Part shown: positions 46,946 through 59,432 of the stretch, piece by piece | Layout of the letters: each line of letters opens with the position of its first letter | Numbering within the stretch: position 1 is the stretch's first letter | DNA from: Cellulomonas uda | GTDB lineage: Bacteria > Actinomycetota > Actinomycetes > Actinomycetales > Cellulomonadaceae | NCBI RefSeq assembly: GCF_006538705.1 | Contig: NZ_BJLP01000014.1 | Coordinates: forward strand, 1 to 64,000 | Length of the DNA: 64,000 bases | Direction: 5' to 3' | Program-made: the position numbers and the translations under genes | Notes under the pieces: model-generated | What the model was told of the DNA's origin: nothing | The model's database searches: none | What the model saw: only the letters and a program-made list of their open reading frames with translations

Positions 46946-48541
46946 GTGTCGTCCCAGACCCCGCATCCCGCACTCCCTCGTGAGTTCGAGCACCCTGCGC
47001 TGCAGGACCTCGTGGTCAGGGGCCGTACCCACGGCTCCGTCGGAGCCGCCGAGGTCCGCTCGGCGTGCGAGCAGGCCGGCGTCGAGGACGCCAAGCGGCT
47101 CAAGGCCGTCGTCCGGGGCCTGGCCACGGCGGGCGTCACGGTGAGTGACGCGGCCGCTCCGCGGGTCGCCGCTGCGACCAGCGCCAAGACCCGCACCACC
47201 GCGAAGGCGGCGGTCGCCGCCGCGCCCGCGACGAAGTCGGCATCGAAGGCCGTCAAGGCGGTCGCGACCGCCGACGACGACGAGCCGGCTGCGAAGCCAG
47301 CCGCGAAGCCGGCGGGCAAGGCGGCCGCCAAGCCTGCGGCGAAGGGCGGCGCGAAGACGACCGCCAAGGGCGCGAAGTCCGCGGCCAAGGGCACCGACGA
47401 CGACGCGCCGGCCGAGGACGACGAGGACGTCGAGATCGAGGAGATCGACGAGGCGGAGCTCGAGGTCGAGGCCGACGCCGAGCCGGACGCCGAGGCGACC
47501 GACGAGGACGCCGAGGAGGAGAAGCCCGCCGCACCGGCGGCCAAGGCCACCGAGGAGTCCGAGGACTCGGGCTTCGTCTACTCCGACGCGGACGACGACG
47601 ACGCACCCGCGCAGCAGGTCGTCACCGCGGGTGCCACGGCCGACCCGGTCAAGGACTACCTCAAGCAGATCGGCAAGGTCGCGCTGCTGAACGCCGAGCA
47701 GGAGGTCGAGCTCGCCAAGCGCATCGAGGCCGGCCTGTTCGCGGAGGAGCGCCTCGGCTCGGGCGTGTCGATGGAGCCCAAGCTGCGGCGCGAGCTCGAG
47801 TGGATCGCGGGCGACGGTCGCCGCGCCAAGAACCACCTGCTCGAGGCGAACCTGCGCCTCGTCGTCTCGCTCGCCAAGCGGTACACGGGCCGCGGCATGC
47901 TCTTCCTGGACCTGATCCAGGAGGGCAACCTCGGTCTGATCCGTGCGGTCGAGAAGTTCGACTACACCAAGGGCTACAAGTTCTCGACCTACGCGACGTG
48001 GTGGATCCGCCAGGCGATCACGCGTGCGATGGCCGACCAGGCGCGCACCATCCGCATCCCCGTGCACATGGTCGAGGTCATCAACAAGCTCGCCCGCGTG
48101 CAGCGCCAGATGCTCCAGGACCTGGGCCGCGAGCCCACGCCGGAGGAGCTGGCCAAGGAGCTGGACATGACGCCCGAGAAGGTCGTCGAGGTCCAGAAGT
48201 ACGGCCGCGAGCCGATCTCGCTGCACACGCCTCTCGGCGAGGACGGCGACAGCGAGTTCGGTGACCTCATCGAGGACTCCGAGGCCGTCGTGCCCGCGGA
48301 CGCCGTGAGCTTCACGCTCCTGCAGGAGCAGCTGCACCAGGTCCTCGACACGCTCAGCGAGCGCGAGGCGGGCGTCGTGTCGATGCGCTTCGGCCTGACC
48401 GACGGCCAGCCCAAGACGCTCGACGAGATCGGCAAGGTCTACGGCGTGACGCGTGAGCGGATCCGTCAGATCGAGTCCAAGACGATGTCCAAGCTGCGCC
48501 ACCCGTCGCGCTCGCAGGTCCTGCGCGACTACCTGGACTGA
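46946..48541 (+). CDS. sigA: primary RNA polymerase sigma factor SigA
   Basis: A 531-residue sigma-70. Residues 1-80 are globular and conserved in actinobacteria. About 80-215 is a disordered arm, first Ala/Lys/Pro-rich ([18 protein letters not shown]) then strongly acidic ([19 protein letters not shown]). Region 1.2 starts at [16 protein letters not shown]. Region 2 includes [15 protein letters not shown] and [15 protein letters not shown]. Regions 3 and 4 follow, ending with [27 protein letters not shown] lies five bases before the GTG. The DNA-binding regions are complete. Confidence 0.97.
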   Translation: MSSQTPHPALPREFEHPALQDLVVRGRTHGSVGAAEVRSACEQAGVEDAKRLKAVVRGLATAGVTVSDAAAPRVAAATSAKTRTTAKAAVAAAPATKSASKAVKAVATADDDEPAAKPAAKPAGKAAAKPAAKGGAKTTAKGAKSAAKGTDDDAPAEDDEDVEIEEIDEAELEVEADAEPDAEATDEDAEEEKPAAPAAKATEESEDSGFVYSDADDDDAPAQQVVTAGATADPVKDYLKQIGKVALLNAEQEVELAKRIEAGLFAEERLGSGVSMEPKLRRELEWIAGDGRRAKNHLLEANLRLVVSLAKRYTGRGMLFLDLIQEGNLGLIRAVEKFDYTKGYKFSTYATWWIRQAITRAMADQARTIRIPVHMVEVINKLARVQRQMLQDLGREPTPEELAKELDMTPEKVVEVQKYGREPISLHTPLGEDGDSEFGDLIEDSEAVVPADAVSFTLLQEQLHQVLDTLSEREAGVVSMRFGLTDGQPKTLDEIGKVYGVTRERIRQIESKTMSKLRHPSRSQVLRDYLD

Positions 48542-48590
48542 CGCGTCGGCCCGTCGGCCCTCAGGGCCGTCGCACCGCACGCACGCCGAA

Positions 48591-48623
48591 CGAGCCCCCG
48601 CACCAGTCCGGTGCGGGGGCTCG
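48591..48623 (+). terminator. sigA terminator
   Basis: CGAGCCCCCGCACC and GGTGCGGGGGCTCG form a perfect 14-bp stem around AGTCC, starting 50 nt after the stop. Confidence 0.8.
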
Positions 48624-48665
48624 TGCCGTCACGGGTCGTGCCGTCACGGGTCATTCCCTCACAGG
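48621..48665. repeat. 15-bp tandem repeat after sigA, three copies
   Basis: TCGTGCCGTCACGGG appears twice exactly and a third time as TCATTCCCTCACAGG, followed by a partial fourth (TCGTGCCGGG). It begins within the right arm of the sigA terminator. Confidence 0.7.
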
Positions 48666-48752
48666 TCGTGCCGGGCTGCGAGACGCTCATGTGCCGACCG
48701 GGGCGCGCGACGGGCGGGCGGCCGGACACGGGCGTGCGACACGAGGGGTGGA

Positions 48753-48795
48753 CGACGACGAGGCCCGGACCTTCGCGGTCCGGGCCTCGTCGTCG
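48753..48795 (-). terminator. 19-bp perfect hairpin after the DUF7455 gene
   Basis: The left arm 48753-48771 (CGACGACGAGGCCCGGACC) pairs exactly with 48777-48795 around TTCGC. It is the longest perfect stem noted in the window and ends 45 nt from the DUF7455 stop. Confidence 0.8.
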
Positions 48796-48840
48796 AGACA
48801 GTCGTCGAGAGCGCTCGTCGAGCGGGTCGACGAGAACGCG

Positions 48841-49056
48841 TCAGCGCACTGCGCCGGCGCCGTGCTCCTCGAGAAGTCGGTCGGTCTCGTCGTGCACCTC
48901 GGTCGCCAGCTCGGCGAACTTCGGGGCGTGCTCGCGCGCGTGGTGCGCGCAGAACAGCAGCTCGCCCACGGGGAGCACGACGCGGACATAGGCCTGTGCA
49001 CCGCACCGGTCGCAGCGGTCGGCGGCGGTGAGCTGGGGGGTCGTCGTCGCTGTCAC
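48841..49056 (-). CDS. DUF7455-type small protein with zinc-ribbon-like motif
   Basis: A 71-residue protein. DRCDRCGAQAYVRV gives a C-x2-C pair and ELLFCAHHAREH a Cys and two His, consistent with one metal site. The rest is helical and acidic (FAELATEVHDETDRLLEEHG). Similar short proteins lie between sigA and the parE-like gene in many actinobacteria; the function is unknown. The GTG at 49056 is preceded by GGGGAT. It is divergent from parE and convergent with sigA. Confidence 0.75.
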   Translation of the reverse strand: MTATTTPQLTAADRCDRCGAQAYVRVVLPVGELLFCAHHAREHAPKFAELATEVHDETDRLLEEHGAGAVR

Positions 49057-49128
49057 ATCCCCATACAACCATCCGGGCGCTGGATCCATCCCCTCGAGGG
49101 CGGGTGGTTCGCTCACCGCGTACCCAAA

Positions 49129-49146
49129 CGTCACACGATCGTGACG
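49129..49146. promoter_or_regulatory. spaced inverted repeat between DUF7455 and parE
   Basis: CGTCAC and GTGACG are exact inverted arms around ACGATC, in the 228-bp divergent gap. It could serve either gene as an operator. Confidence 0.35.
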
Positions 49147-49284
49147 GACGCGACACGCAAGGGACCTTCGGCGCACGCCGCGCAGGTCGCCGGGCTGCGG
49201 GTGCGGACGTCCCGCGTGTCGCGGTACGTCGTGCCCGGCATGGCGAGCGGGGGAGCGTGGGTGGGCGCGACTACCATCGCACGC

Positions 49285-51414
<2,130 letters not shown>

Positions 51415-51466
51415 CCCACCCCAATTCCGGTTGCCCGTGAGCCGGTCGAGGCCCGAGCCTGGGCGC

Positions 51467-52504
51467 ATGTCCTCCGACACCACCACGCTGCGCCCGATCG
51501 CGGAGCGCGCTCAGGCGCCCGCCGAGGTCCGGGTGCCGTCCACCGCGACCGGCCTCACCTGGCGTCCGCTCACGCCGTCCGACACGCCCGCGCTGACCCG
51601 GCTCGTCAACGACATCGAGGTCGCCGACGCGGAGCCGTTCCGCACGTCGGACGAGGAGATCGCCGAGCGCTTCGACGGCTCGGGCAAGGACATCGCACGG
51701 GACACGCTCGCGGGCGTCGACGAGGACGGTGAGCTGCGGGCGTGGGCGTTCGTCGTCCAGCCGCCCGGCGACGTGAGCGTGGTACGCACGTTCCTGGAGG
51801 GCGGCGTGCACCCGCGGTGGCGCGGCCGCGGCATCGGGCGCGAGGTGCTCGCGTGGGAGGTCGACCGGGCGCGCCAGCTCCTCGCCGCGACCGGGAAGGA
51901 CGTGCCGGCGCGCATCGGTGCGTTCGCGTCCGAGCAGGCGGCCGCCACGGTGGGCCTTCTGCGGTCCGCGGGGCTGACGCCCGTGCGGGTGTACTTCGAG
52001 ATGCGTCGGCCGCTCGACGTCGCCCTCCCGGACGCGCCCCTGCCGCCCGGCCTGCGCGTCGAGGCGTGGTCCGACGCGCGCGACGAGGACGCGCGGCTCG
52101 CGCACAACGACGCATTCGCGTCGCACTGGGGGAGCGAGCCCCGCACTCCCGAGTCGTGGCAGGAGGGCCGTGCACAGTTCGCGCCCGGGTGGAGCCTGCT
52201 CGCGGTGGACGATGCGACCGACGAGATCGCGGGCTACCTCGTGGCCGGGCGGTACGAGCAGGACTGGGAGGTCGCCGGCTACAGCTCCGGCTACGTCGAG
52301 CTGCTCGGCGTCCGGCCTGCGTGGCGAGGGCGGGGCATCGCCCCGGCGCTGCTGACCGCGTTCATGGCGCGGCTGCGGGAGGAGGGCATCCAGGTCGCCG
52401 AGCTCGGGGTCGACACCGAGAACCGGTCCGGGGCGCTCGGGCTGTACACGCGGCTGGGGTTCGAGGCGTTCCACAGCTCGACGCTGTACTCGATCGAGCT
52501 CTGA
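51467..52504 (+). CDS. tandem GNAT-domain N-acetyltransferase
   Basis: A 345-residue protein with two GNAT folds. The acetyl-CoA binding loops are VHPRWRGRGIGREVL (about 120) and VRPAWRGRGIAPALL (about 285). The second domain ends VDTENRSGALGLYTRLGFE, a full motif B. The layout resembles mycothiol synthase MshD, but the N-terminal sequence differs and I would not assign that role. The substrate is unknown. No ribosome site precedes the ATG. It follows parE by 52 nt on the same strand. Confidence 0.85.
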   Translation: MSSDTTTLRPIAERAQAPAEVRVPSTATGLTWRPLTPSDTPALTRLVNDIEVADAEPFRTSDEEIAERFDGSGKDIARDTLAGVDEDGELRAWAFVVQPPGDVSVVRTFLEGGVHPRWRGRGIGREVLAWEVDRARQLLAATGKDVPARIGAFASEQAAATVGLLRSAGLTPVRVYFEMRRPLDVALPDAPLPPGLRVEAWSDARDEDARLAHNDAFASHWGSEPRTPESWQEGRAQFAPGWSLLAVDDATDEIAGYLVAGRYEQDWEVAGYSSGYVELLGVRPAWRGRGIAPALLTAFMARLREEGIQVAELGVDTENRSGALGLYTRLGFEAFHSSTLYSIEL

Positions 52505-52562
52505 GCGTCGAAGCCCTGACCGGGCGTCCCGGCGCGTGCGTCGGCCCGGGTAGCATCCCGTC

Positions 52563-52584
52563 CGGCGGACGACGAGGTCCGCCG
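52563..52584 (+). promoter_or_regulatory. leader hairpin of the YhhN-like gene
   Basis: CGGCGGAC and GTCCGCCG pair around GACGAG, between a TAGCAT -10-like element (52551-52556) and the ribosome site GGAAGGA. Confidence 0.35.
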
Positions 52585-52619
52585 TCGTGCTGCCGGGACA
52601 CCGGCGGGAAGGACGCCCG

Positions 52620-53378
52620 ATGCTCTCGTCGGCCGTGCTGCGGTCGTGGTCCGTCGCCTACGTCGTGCTCGTCGCGACCCACCTCGGCGCGCTGCTCGCG
52701 GATGCCGACGCGCTCGCCGACCTCACGCAGTGTCTGGTGATGCCCGCGCTCGCGGGTGTGCTCGCGGCCGCGACCCGCTGGCCGCGCGGGCGCGTCGTGA
52801 CGTGGGCCTTCGCGGCGCTCGCGGCGTCGTTCCTGGGGGACTCGCTGCCGCGGCTGCTCGACGGTGACGCCGCGTTCCTCGCGATGGTCGGGTGCTTCCT
52901 GCTCGCGCAGGTCGCCTACGTGGTCGCGTTCGCCCCGCGCGTGCGCCGCAGCGTGGTGCGCACGGCGCCCGGCCGGCTCGCGGCGTACGCGGGCGTGCTC
53001 GTCGTCCTGGTCGCGGTGTGCGCCCCGCACGCGGGCGCGCTGCTCGTGCCGGTGGCGGTGTACGGGGGCGTCCTGACCGCCATGGCGGTGCTCGCCACCG
53101 GGCTCGGGCGGCTCGGCGCGGTGGGCGGTGCGGTGTTCCTGGTGTCCGACGCGCTCATCGCGCTGGGGCGGTTCGTGCCCGGCTGGGACCTCGCGGGCCA
53201 CGACGTCTGGGTCATGCTCACGTACACCGTGGGCCAGGCGCTGCTCGTCGTCGCGGTCGCGCGGGACAACCGCGAGCGTCGCCGCGTGCGTCCCGCCCCG
53301 GCCCGCGAGGTGCGCGCCGCGCGGCCGCCCGACAACGTCGTGGCGCTCGTCGCGGCGCGCCGGGGGCTTCAGGTCTGA
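52620..53378 (+). CDS. YhhN/TMEM86-family membrane protein (lysoplasmalogenase-like)
   Basis: A 252-residue membrane protein with about seven or eight helices. SFLGDSLPRLLDGD and LVSDALIALGRFVPG contain the paired Asp residues conserved in the YhhN/TMEM86 family, which hydrolyses the vinyl ether of lysoplasmalogens in animals; the bacterial substrate is less certain. A basic hydrophilic C-terminal tail (RRRVRPAPAREVRAARPP) follows. GGAAGGA lies seven bases before the ATG. It converges on parC. Confidence 0.82.
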   Translation: MLSSAVLRSWSVAYVVLVATHLGALLADADALADLTQCLVMPALAGVLAAATRWPRGRVVTWAFAALAASFLGDSLPRLLDGDAAFLAMVGCFLLAQVAYVVAFAPRVRRSVVRTAPGRLAAYAGVLVVLVAVCAPHAGALLVPVAVYGGVLTAMAVLATGLGRLGAVGGAVFLVSDALIALGRFVPGWDLAGHDVWVMLTYTVGQALLVVAVARDNRERRRVRPAPAREVRAARPPDNVVALVAARRGLQV

Positions 53379-53406
53379 GCGCGCGGTCGGACGCCGCCCC
53401 GACGCC

Positions 53407-55893
53407 TCACCCGATGGCGTGCACGGGCGCGTGCAGGGGGACGCCGGACATGTCGCGGCGGGGGTCCACCGCCGGCAGCTCGACAGGCTGCCCCGCCGAG
53501 CCGCACGCCCACGCGGGAGCGGGTCCGACCCACGCGAGGATCAGCGCGTCCTCGCCCTTGAGGAACCGGTGCGAGCGCACGCCGCCCGTCGCGCGGCCCT
53601 TGCCGGGGTAGACCTCGAACGGCGAGACCTTCGCGGATCCCGCCTGCGTGCCCGGCAGCGCCGACGACGACCCCGCGACGGTCACCACGACGGCCTCACC
53701 GGCGCGTGCGGCGGGCACGCTCGCGAACGCGACCACGCGCTGGCCCGCGGCGAGCTTGATGCCCGCCATGCCGCCTGCCGCGCGGCCCTGCGGCCGGACC
53801 TGCGAGGCGGTGAAGTGCAGCAGGGACGTGTCGGACGAGACGAGCACGAGCTCGTCGTCGTCCGTGACGTGCGCGGCGCCGACGACCTCGTCCCCGTCCT
53901 TGAGGGAGACGACCTCCCACGCGTCCTTGTTGCCCGGCACGTCCCCCTGCGCGACGCGCTTGACGACGCCCTGCGCGGTCGCGAGCGCGAGCGTCGGGGC
54001 GTCGTCGGCGAGCGACGCGAGCGCGACGACGCGCTCGCCCGCCTCGAGCGCGACGACCTCGCCGAGCGGGACACCGCCCCCGAGCGACGGCGCGCCGTTC
54101 GTCGGCGGCAGCGCGGGCAGGTCGAGCACCGAGAGCCGCACGACCCGGCCACGCGAGGTGACCGCGCCGATCTCGGCACGCGCGCTGGTCGCGACGACCG
54201 AGGCCAGCACGTCGTGCTTCGAACGCCGCGCGTCGGCGGCACGCTCGAGCGGTTCGTCGGTCGCGGTGCGCGCGAGCAGGCCGGTGCCGGACAGCAGCGC
54301 CCAGCACGGGGTGTCGGCGATCTCGAGCGACGGTGCGGCGGCGCGGGACGAGCCCTTCGCAGCGGGCGCACCGCTGAGCGCCGTGCCGCCCGCGGACTCG
54401 AGGAGGATCGTGCGGCGGGGCGTGCCGTAGGTCGCGGCGGCCTGCGCCATCTCGTCGGAGACGAGCTCGCGCAGCCGCGCGTCGTCCGCGAGGATCGCGC
54501 GCAGCTCGGCGATCTCGGACTCCAGCTGCTCCTTCTCGCGCTCGAGCTCGAGGCGCGAGAACTTCGTCAGCCGGCGCAGGCGCAGCTCGAGGATGTACTC
54601 CGCCTGCGGCTCCGACAGGTCGAACACGACACGCAGGCGCGAGCGGGCGGCCTCCGCGTCGTCCGACGACCGGATGACCTGGATGACCTCGTCGATGTCG
54701 AGGATCGCGACGAGCAGGCCCTCGACCAGGTGCAGGCGCTCGAGGCGCTTGTCGAGCCGGTGCTGCGAGCGGCGGCGCACGACGGACAGCCGGTGCGCCA
54801 CCCAGACCTCGAGCAGCTCGCGCAGGCCGAGCGTGCGCGGCTGGCCGTCGACGAGCGCGACGTTGTTGATCGAGAACGAGTCCTCGAGCGGGGTCGCGCG
54901 GTAGAGCTGCTCGAGCACGGCGTCGGGGTCGAAGCCCGTCTTGACCTCGATCACCAGGCGCAGGCCGTGCGCGCGGTCGGTGAGGTCCACGACGTCCGAG
55001 ATGCCGGAGAGCTTCTTCGCCTGGACGCCCTCCTTGATCTTCTCGATGACCTTCTCGGGACCGACCGTGTAGGGCAGCTCCGTCACGACGATGCCCTTGC
55101 GGCGTGGCGTGACGTTCTCGATCCGCGCGGTCGCCCGGGTGCGGAACGCGCCGCGGCCCGTGCGGTACGCGTCGCGCACGCCGTCGAGCCCGACGATCTT
55201 GCCGCCGGTCGGCAGGTCGGGACCCGGCACGAACCGCATGAGGTCCTCGAGCGTCGCGTCGGGGTGCATCACGAGGTGGCGGGCCGCGGCGACGACCTCG
55301 ACGAGGTTGTGCGGGGCCATGTTCGTCGCCATGCCGACCGCGATGCCGGACGCGCCGTTGACCAGCAGGTTCGGCAGCGCGGCGGGCAGGACCTCGGGCT
55401 GCGTGAGCTTGTTGTCGTAGTTCGGGACGAAGTCGACGACGTCCTCGTCGAGGTCCGCGGTCATCGCCGTGGCGGCCGGCGCCATGCGCGCCTCGGTGTA
55501 CCGCGGTGCGGCCGGGCCGTCGTCGAGCGAGCCGAAGTTCCCGTGCCCGTCCACGAGCGGCAGGCGCAGGCTGAACGGCTGCGCGAGGCGCACCATCGCG
55601 TCGTAGATCGCGGCGTCCCCGTGCGGGTGGAGCTTGCCCATGACCTCGCCGACGACGCGTGCCGACTTCACGTACGGCCGGTCGGGACGCAGGCCCATGT
55701 CGGCCATCTGGAACAGGATGCGCCGCTGCACGGGCTTGAGCCCGTCGCGGGCGTCGGGCAGCGCGCGCGAGTAGATGACCGAGTACGCGTACTCGAGGAA
55801 CGAGCCCTCCATCTCGGTCGCGACGTCGATGTCGACGATCTTCTCGACGAGGTCCTCGGGCGGGAGGTTCGGGGTCGCGGGGCGACGCGCCAT
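53407..55893 (-). CDS. parC: DNA topoisomerase IV subunit A (type IIA, GyrA/ParC)
   Basis: An 828-residue DNA-cleaving subunit. The active-site Tyr132 is in [10 protein letters not shown]. Before it, [11 protein letters not shown] is the quinolone-determining region with Ala94 where E. coli GyrA has Ser83, as in mycobacterial Gyr[12 protein letters not shown] and [15 protein letters not shown] are breakage-reunion segments. The C-terminal beta-pinwheel lacks a GyrA box of the QRRGGKG type; [11 protein letters not shown] and [11 protein letters not shown] are blade sequences. This supports ParC rather than GyrA. GGAGCG precedes the ATG. It is divergent from the Pat-type gene. Confidence 0.93.
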   Translation of the reverse strand: MARRPATPNLPPEDLVEKIVDIDVATEMEGSFLEYAYSVIYSRALPDARDGLKPVQRRILFQMADMGLRPDRPYVKSARVVGEVMGKLHPHGDAAIYDAMVRLAQPFSLRLPLVDGHGNFGSLDDGPAAPRYTEARMAPAATAMTADLDEDVVDFVPNYDNKLTQPEVLPAALPNLLVNGASGIAVGMATNMAPHNLVEVVAAARHLVMHPDATLEDLMRFVPGPDLPTGGKIVGLDGVRDAYRTGRGAFRTRATARIENVTPRRKGIVVTELPYTVGPEKVIEKIKEGVQAKKLSGISDVVDLTDRAHGLRLVIEVKTGFDPDAVLEQLYRATPLEDSFSINNVALVDGQPRTLGLRELLEVWVAHRLSVVRRRSQHRLDKRLERLHLVEGLLVAILDIDEVIQVIRSSDDAEAARSRLRVVFDLSEPQAEYILELRLRRLTKFSRLELEREKEQLESEIAELRAILADDARLRELVSDEMAQAAATYGTPRRTILLESAGGTALSGAPAAKGSSRAAAPSLEIADTPCWALLSGTGLLARTATDEPLERAADARRSKHDVLASVVATSARAEIGAVTSRGRVVRLSVLDLPALPPTNGAPSLGGGVPLGEVVALEAGERVVALASLADDAPTLALATAQGVVKRVAQGDVPGNKDAWEVVSLKDGDEVVGAAHVTDDDELVLVSSDTSLLHFTASQVRPQGRAAGGMAGIKLAAGQRVVAFASVPAARAGEAVVVTVAGSSSALPGTQAGSAKVSPFEVYPGKGRATGGVRSHRFLKGEDALILAWVGPAPAWACGSAGQPVELPAVDPRRDMSGVPLHAPVHAIG

Positions 55894-56000
55894 GGGTGGA
55901 TGCGCTCCTCGGGTGCTGCGGCTGCGGCGTGGTCCGGCGTGGGGTCGACCCACATTGTCGCGTGCGGGACGAGGTGGACGTGCCAGGCGCGCGGGATCGC

Positions 56001-56006
56001 TAGCCT
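56001..56006 (+). promoter_or_regulatory. predicted -10 element of the Pat-type gene
   Basis: TAGCCT then GACGGG then ATG at 56013, with no ribosome site, a clear example of the leaderless geometry. Confidence 0.45.
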
Positions 56007-56012
56007 GACGGG

Positions 56013-58790
56013 ATGGACGAGCAGGTGGCCCGCGACGAGGCGGAGGCACGGTACCCGGCCGCGTGGGAGGCCGACGTCGTCCTCCAGGACGGCGGGACCG
56101 CGCGCGTGCGCCCGATCCGCCCGTCCGACGCCGACGCGCTCCAGGCGTTCCACGTCGCGCAGTCCGAGCGCTCGACGTACCTGCGGTTCTTCGCGCACCT
56201 CGAGCGGTTGCCGGAGCGTGACCTGCGGCGGCTCGTGACGGTCGACCACGACGCGCGGGTCGCGCTCGTCGCGACCGTCGACGACGACGAGGCACCCGGG
56301 TACCGGATCATCGGCGTCGCGCGGTACGACCGGCTGGACGACGACGAGGCCGAGGTGGCGTTCAACGTGTCCGACGCGCACCAGGGCCGGGGCGTCGGGT
56401 CCGTGCTGCTCGAGCACCTCGCCGCGGCGGCGCGCGAGCGCGGTGTGCGGCGGTTCGTGGCGGAGGTGCTGCCGCAGAACGGTCGCATGCTCGCGGTGTT
56501 CCGCGACGCCGGGTACGAGGTCCGCCAGCACGCCGAGGACGGCGTGGTCGCGCTCGGGTTCGACATCGACCCCACGGACCGCTCGCTCGCGGTCATGGCG
56601 GACCGGGAGCACCGCTCCGAGGCGCGCTCGATGCGTGCGGTGCTGGGTGCGCGGTCGGTGCTCGTCGTCGGACCCGCCCTCCCGGGTACCGCGCACCCGC
56701 GCCGGCTGCACCTGGGCATCGCCCGCGCGCTCGTCGCGCACCTCGCGCTCGCGGACCCGGCCGTGCGGGTGCAGTCGGTGGGCACGGACCCGCTGCCGGA
56801 GGGCGCGCCCGACGAGAACGGCGGGGACGAGGCCGACCACGGCGCTGCGTTCACGGCGGCGTTCACGGCGGCGTTCGCGCACGTCACCGGCCCGGTCGAC
56901 CTGGCGGTCCTGGCGGTACCCGCCGCCCGCGCGCCGGCGGTCGTGCGCGCGGTCGCGCAGACAGGCGCCCGCGCGGTCGTCCTGACGAGCACCGGGTTCG
57001 CCGAGACCGGGCCCGACGGGCTCGCGCTGCAGCGCGAGGTGCTCGCCGCCGCGCACGGCGCGGGGCTGCGCGTCATCGGGCCGGGGTCCTACGGCGTCGT
57101 GTCGCTCGGCGAGGACGGTGCGCTCAACGCCTCACTCGCCGACGAGCTCCCGCGCCCCGGGCGGCTCGGCCTGTTCAGCCAGTCCGCCGCGCTCGCCGTC
57201 CCGCTGCTCGCCGCGGTGCGCCGCCGAGGGCTCGGGCTCGCGGAGTTCGTCTCGGCCGGGCACCGCGCGGACGTGTCGGGCAACGACCTGATGCAGTTCT
57301 GGGCGGACGACGACGGCACGGACGTCGTCGGCCTCTACCTCGAGTCGATCGGCAACCCCCGCAAGTTCTCCCGCGTCGCGCGGCGCCTCGCGCTCGCCAA
57401 GCCCGTGATCGTGCTGACCGCGGGCCGCTCCGGCCACGTGGTGCCGCCCGGGCACGCGGTCCGCGCGACCCAGGCGCCCGCCCGCGTCGTCGACGAGCTC
57501 ATGCGGCAGTCGGGGGTGATCCGCGTCGAGAACACGCACCAGATGCTCGACGTCGCGCAGGTCCTCGGCGCGCAGCCCCTGCCTGCGGGACGGCGCGTCG
57601 CGGTGGTGTCCAGCTCGTCGTCCGTCGCGGCGCTCGTCGCGGAGGCCGCCTCGACGGCCGGGCTCGTCGTCGCGGGCGCCCAGGTCCTGCCGGAGGACGC
57701 GAGCGACGAGGCGGCGCACGCCCAGGTGCGCGCCGCGCTCGAGGACGACGACGTGGACGTCGCGATCGTCGTGCGGATCCCGCTCGTCGGCGGACCGGAC
57801 CTCGCGTTCGCCCGCACCCTGGCGAGCGTCGCCGCGAGCAGCGGCAAGACGGTCGTCGCCTGCATGCTCGGCCTGCACGGGCTGACCGACGAGCTCACGG
57901 CGCCGGACGCCGACGGGACGCCGCGCACCGTGCCCGCCTACGCGACGCCCGAGGACGCGGCCCTCGCGCTCGGTCTCGCGGCGCGCTACGCCTCCTGGCG
58001 CGCGCGCGACCACGGCCGGCCTCTGCACCCCGAGGGCGCGGACCTGCGTGCCGCGGGACGCCTCGTGCGCGGGTGGTTGCCCGCGGCGGCGGAGCGCGAG
58101 GTCGAGCTGACCGCCGCGCAGACCGCGCAGCTCCTCGCGACCGTCGGCGTGGACGTGCTCGCGTCGACACCCGTGCACGACGCCGACGAGGCGGTGGCCG
58201 CCGCCCGCGCGATCGGCTACCCGGTCGCGCTCAAGACCACCGTCCCGGCGCTGCGGCACCGGGCCGACCTGGGCGGGATCCGGCTCGACGTGGCGGACGA
58301 CGTCGAGCTGCGCGCGGACGTCGCCGAGGTGCTCGCGCTCGCGGCGCAGCACCGCTCCGAGGCGGGCGTCGCCCCGCTCGAGGTGCAGGCGATGGCGCCG
58401 CGCGGGTCGTCGTGCGTGCTGCGCACCGTCGAGGACCCGCTGTACGGGCCCGTGCTCAGCCTCGGGATGTCGGGCGACGCGTCCGACCTGCTCGGCGACG
58501 TGTCGTACGGCATCCCGCCGCTGACCGACGTCGACGTGGCCGACCTCGTGCGCGCGCCGCGCGCCGCGCCGCGGCTCTTCGGGTACCGCGGGCTGCCGCC
58601 GCTCGACGTGGCCGCGCTCGAGGACGTCGTCGCGCGCGTCGCCGTCCTGTCCGACGCGCTGCCCGAGCTGCGCAGCCTCGAGCTCAACCCGGTCGTCGTC
58701 GCGGAACGGGGAGCGGTCGCGCTCGCGGCCCGCGCGACGCTCGCGCACGCGGACCGCGCCGACGCGACCCGCCGCCTGCAGCGCGGCTGA
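56013..58790 (+). CDS. Pat-type protein acetyltransferase: GNAT fused to an NDP-forming acyl-CoA synthetase-like region
   Basis: A 925-residue protein. Residues 15-190 form a GNAT domain ([20 protein letters not shown]). The remainder is CoA-binding, ligase and ATP-grasp modules of ADP-forming acyl-CoA synthetases. The phospho-His motif of active enzymes (S-H-T-G-A) reads RATQA here ([13 protein letters not shown]), so the synthetase half probably cannot be phosphorylated. This matches Pat-type lysine acetyltransferases that silence acetyl-CoA synthetase. A TAAF triplicate ([11 protein letters not shown], 56846-56878) is a small 12-bp repeat. Targets are unknown. Confidence 0.88.
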   Translation: MDEQVARDEAEARYPAAWEADVVLQDGGTARVRPIRPSDADALQAFHVAQSERSTYLRFFAHLERLPERDLRRLVTVDHDARVALVATVDDDEAPGYRIIGVARYDRLDDDEAEVAFNVSDAHQGRGVGSVLLEHLAAAARERGVRRFVAEVLPQNGRMLAVFRDAGYEVRQHAEDGVVALGFDIDPTDRSLAVMADREHRSEARSMRAVLGARSVLVVGPALPGTAHPRRLHLGIARALVAHLALADPAVRVQSVGTDPLPEGAPDENGGDEADHGAAFTAAFTAAFAHVTGPVDLAVLAVPAARAPAVVRAVAQTGARAVVLTSTGFAETGPDGLALQREVLAAAHGAGLRVIGPGSYGVVSLGEDGALNASLADELPRPGRLGLFSQSAALAVPLLAAVRRRGLGLAEFVSAGHRADVSGNDLMQFWADDDGTDVVGLYLESIGNPRKFSRVARRLALAKPVIVLTAGRSGHVVPPGHAVRATQAPARVVDELMRQSGVIRVENTHQMLDVAQVLGAQPLPAGRRVAVVSSSSSVAALVAEAASTAGLVVAGAQVLPEDASDEAAHAQVRAALEDDDVDVAIVVRIPLVGGPDLAFARTLASVAASSGKTVVACMLGLHGLTDELTAPDADGTPRTVPAYATPEDAALALGLAARYASWRARDHGRPLHPEGADLRAAGRLVRGWLPAAAEREVELTAAQTAQLLATVGVDVLASTPVHDADEAVAAARAIGYPVALKTTVPALRHRADLGGIRLDVADDVELRADVAEVLALAAQHRSEAGVAPLEVQAMAPRGSSCVLRTVEDPLYGPVLSLGMSGDASDLLGDVSYGIPPLTDVDVADLVRAPRAAPRLFGYRGLPPLDVAALEDVVARVAVLSDALPELRSLELNPVVVAERGAVALAARATLAHADRADATRRLQRG

Positions 58791-58858
58791 CGCCCGTGTG
58801 TCCACATCCACGCCCCGCGCGCTGGGGCGCAGCGGCCGACCGGTGCGAGGATGTGCAG

Positions 58859-59431
58859 ATGCCCGCAGCTTCTCGCTCCCTCCACGAGGACCTGTACCGC
58901 GCCGGGTACTACCCGGAGCTCGTCGCCGACGTCCTCGACGTCGCACTCGCCGACGAGCCGGTCATGGCGCACCTCGTCCACCCCGAGACGACGTTCGACT
59001 CCGCCGAGGTGCGCCGGCACGTGACGGTGCTCGTCCTGACCCCGACGCGCCTGGTCTGCGCGCACGTCGACGACCACCCCGCCGACTCCGAGCACCCGTC
59101 GTCCGCCGCCTCCGCGACCACCGAGTCCGTGCCCCTGAGCGAGCTGCGCTCGGTGGTGCTCACGCACGTCGTCGAGCGGCCCGAGCGGCACAGCGCGGGC
59201 AAGCCCACGCTGGAGCTCACGCTGGCGATCGGCTGGGGCGCGGTCTCGCGCGTGGACCTCGAGCCCGCGTCGTGCGGCGACCCGGCGTGCGAGGCCGACC
59301 ACGGCTACACCGGCACGCTGGCGCCCGACGACGTGGTCGTGCGCGTGAGCGCCGCTGCCGAGGGCGCCGAGTCCGTGCGCGCGGCGACCCAGTTCGCGCG
59401 CACGCTCTCCGCGGCCAGCGCGGCTCGCTGA
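58859..59431 (+). CDS. DUF5998 family protein
   Basis: A 190-residue cytosolic protein, actinobacterial DUF5998. Segments are HEDLYRAGYYPELVADVLDV and VRRHVTVLVLTPTRLVCAHV, a PH-like strand pattern, then LTLAIGWGAVSRVDLEPASC and a C-x4-C-like CGDPACEADHGYTGT insert. Function is unknown. GAGGATG lies five bases before the ATG. It is followed immediately by the phosphodiesterase gene, one base after its stop, so the two are likely one transcript. Confidence 0.82.
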   Translation: MPAASRSLHEDLYRAGYYPELVADVLDVALADEPVMAHLVHPETTFDSAEVRRHVTVLVLTPTRLVCAHVDDHPADSEHPSSAASATTESVPLSELRSVVLTHVVERPERHSAGKPTLELTLAIGWGAVSRVDLEPASCGDPACEADHGYTGTLAPDDVVVRVSAAAEGAESVRAATQFARTLSAASAAR

Positions 59432-59432
59432 C

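Noticed and set aside
51467-52504. Mycothiol synthase (mshD) for the double GNAT protein
   Set aside because: Only the two-domain layout agrees; no specific MshD motif was recognised.
53128-56238. A 1036-codon plus-strand frame opposite parC
   Set aside because: Antisense shadow of a conserved gene with all catalytic residues; the product is Arg/Asp/Glu-rich without family motifs.
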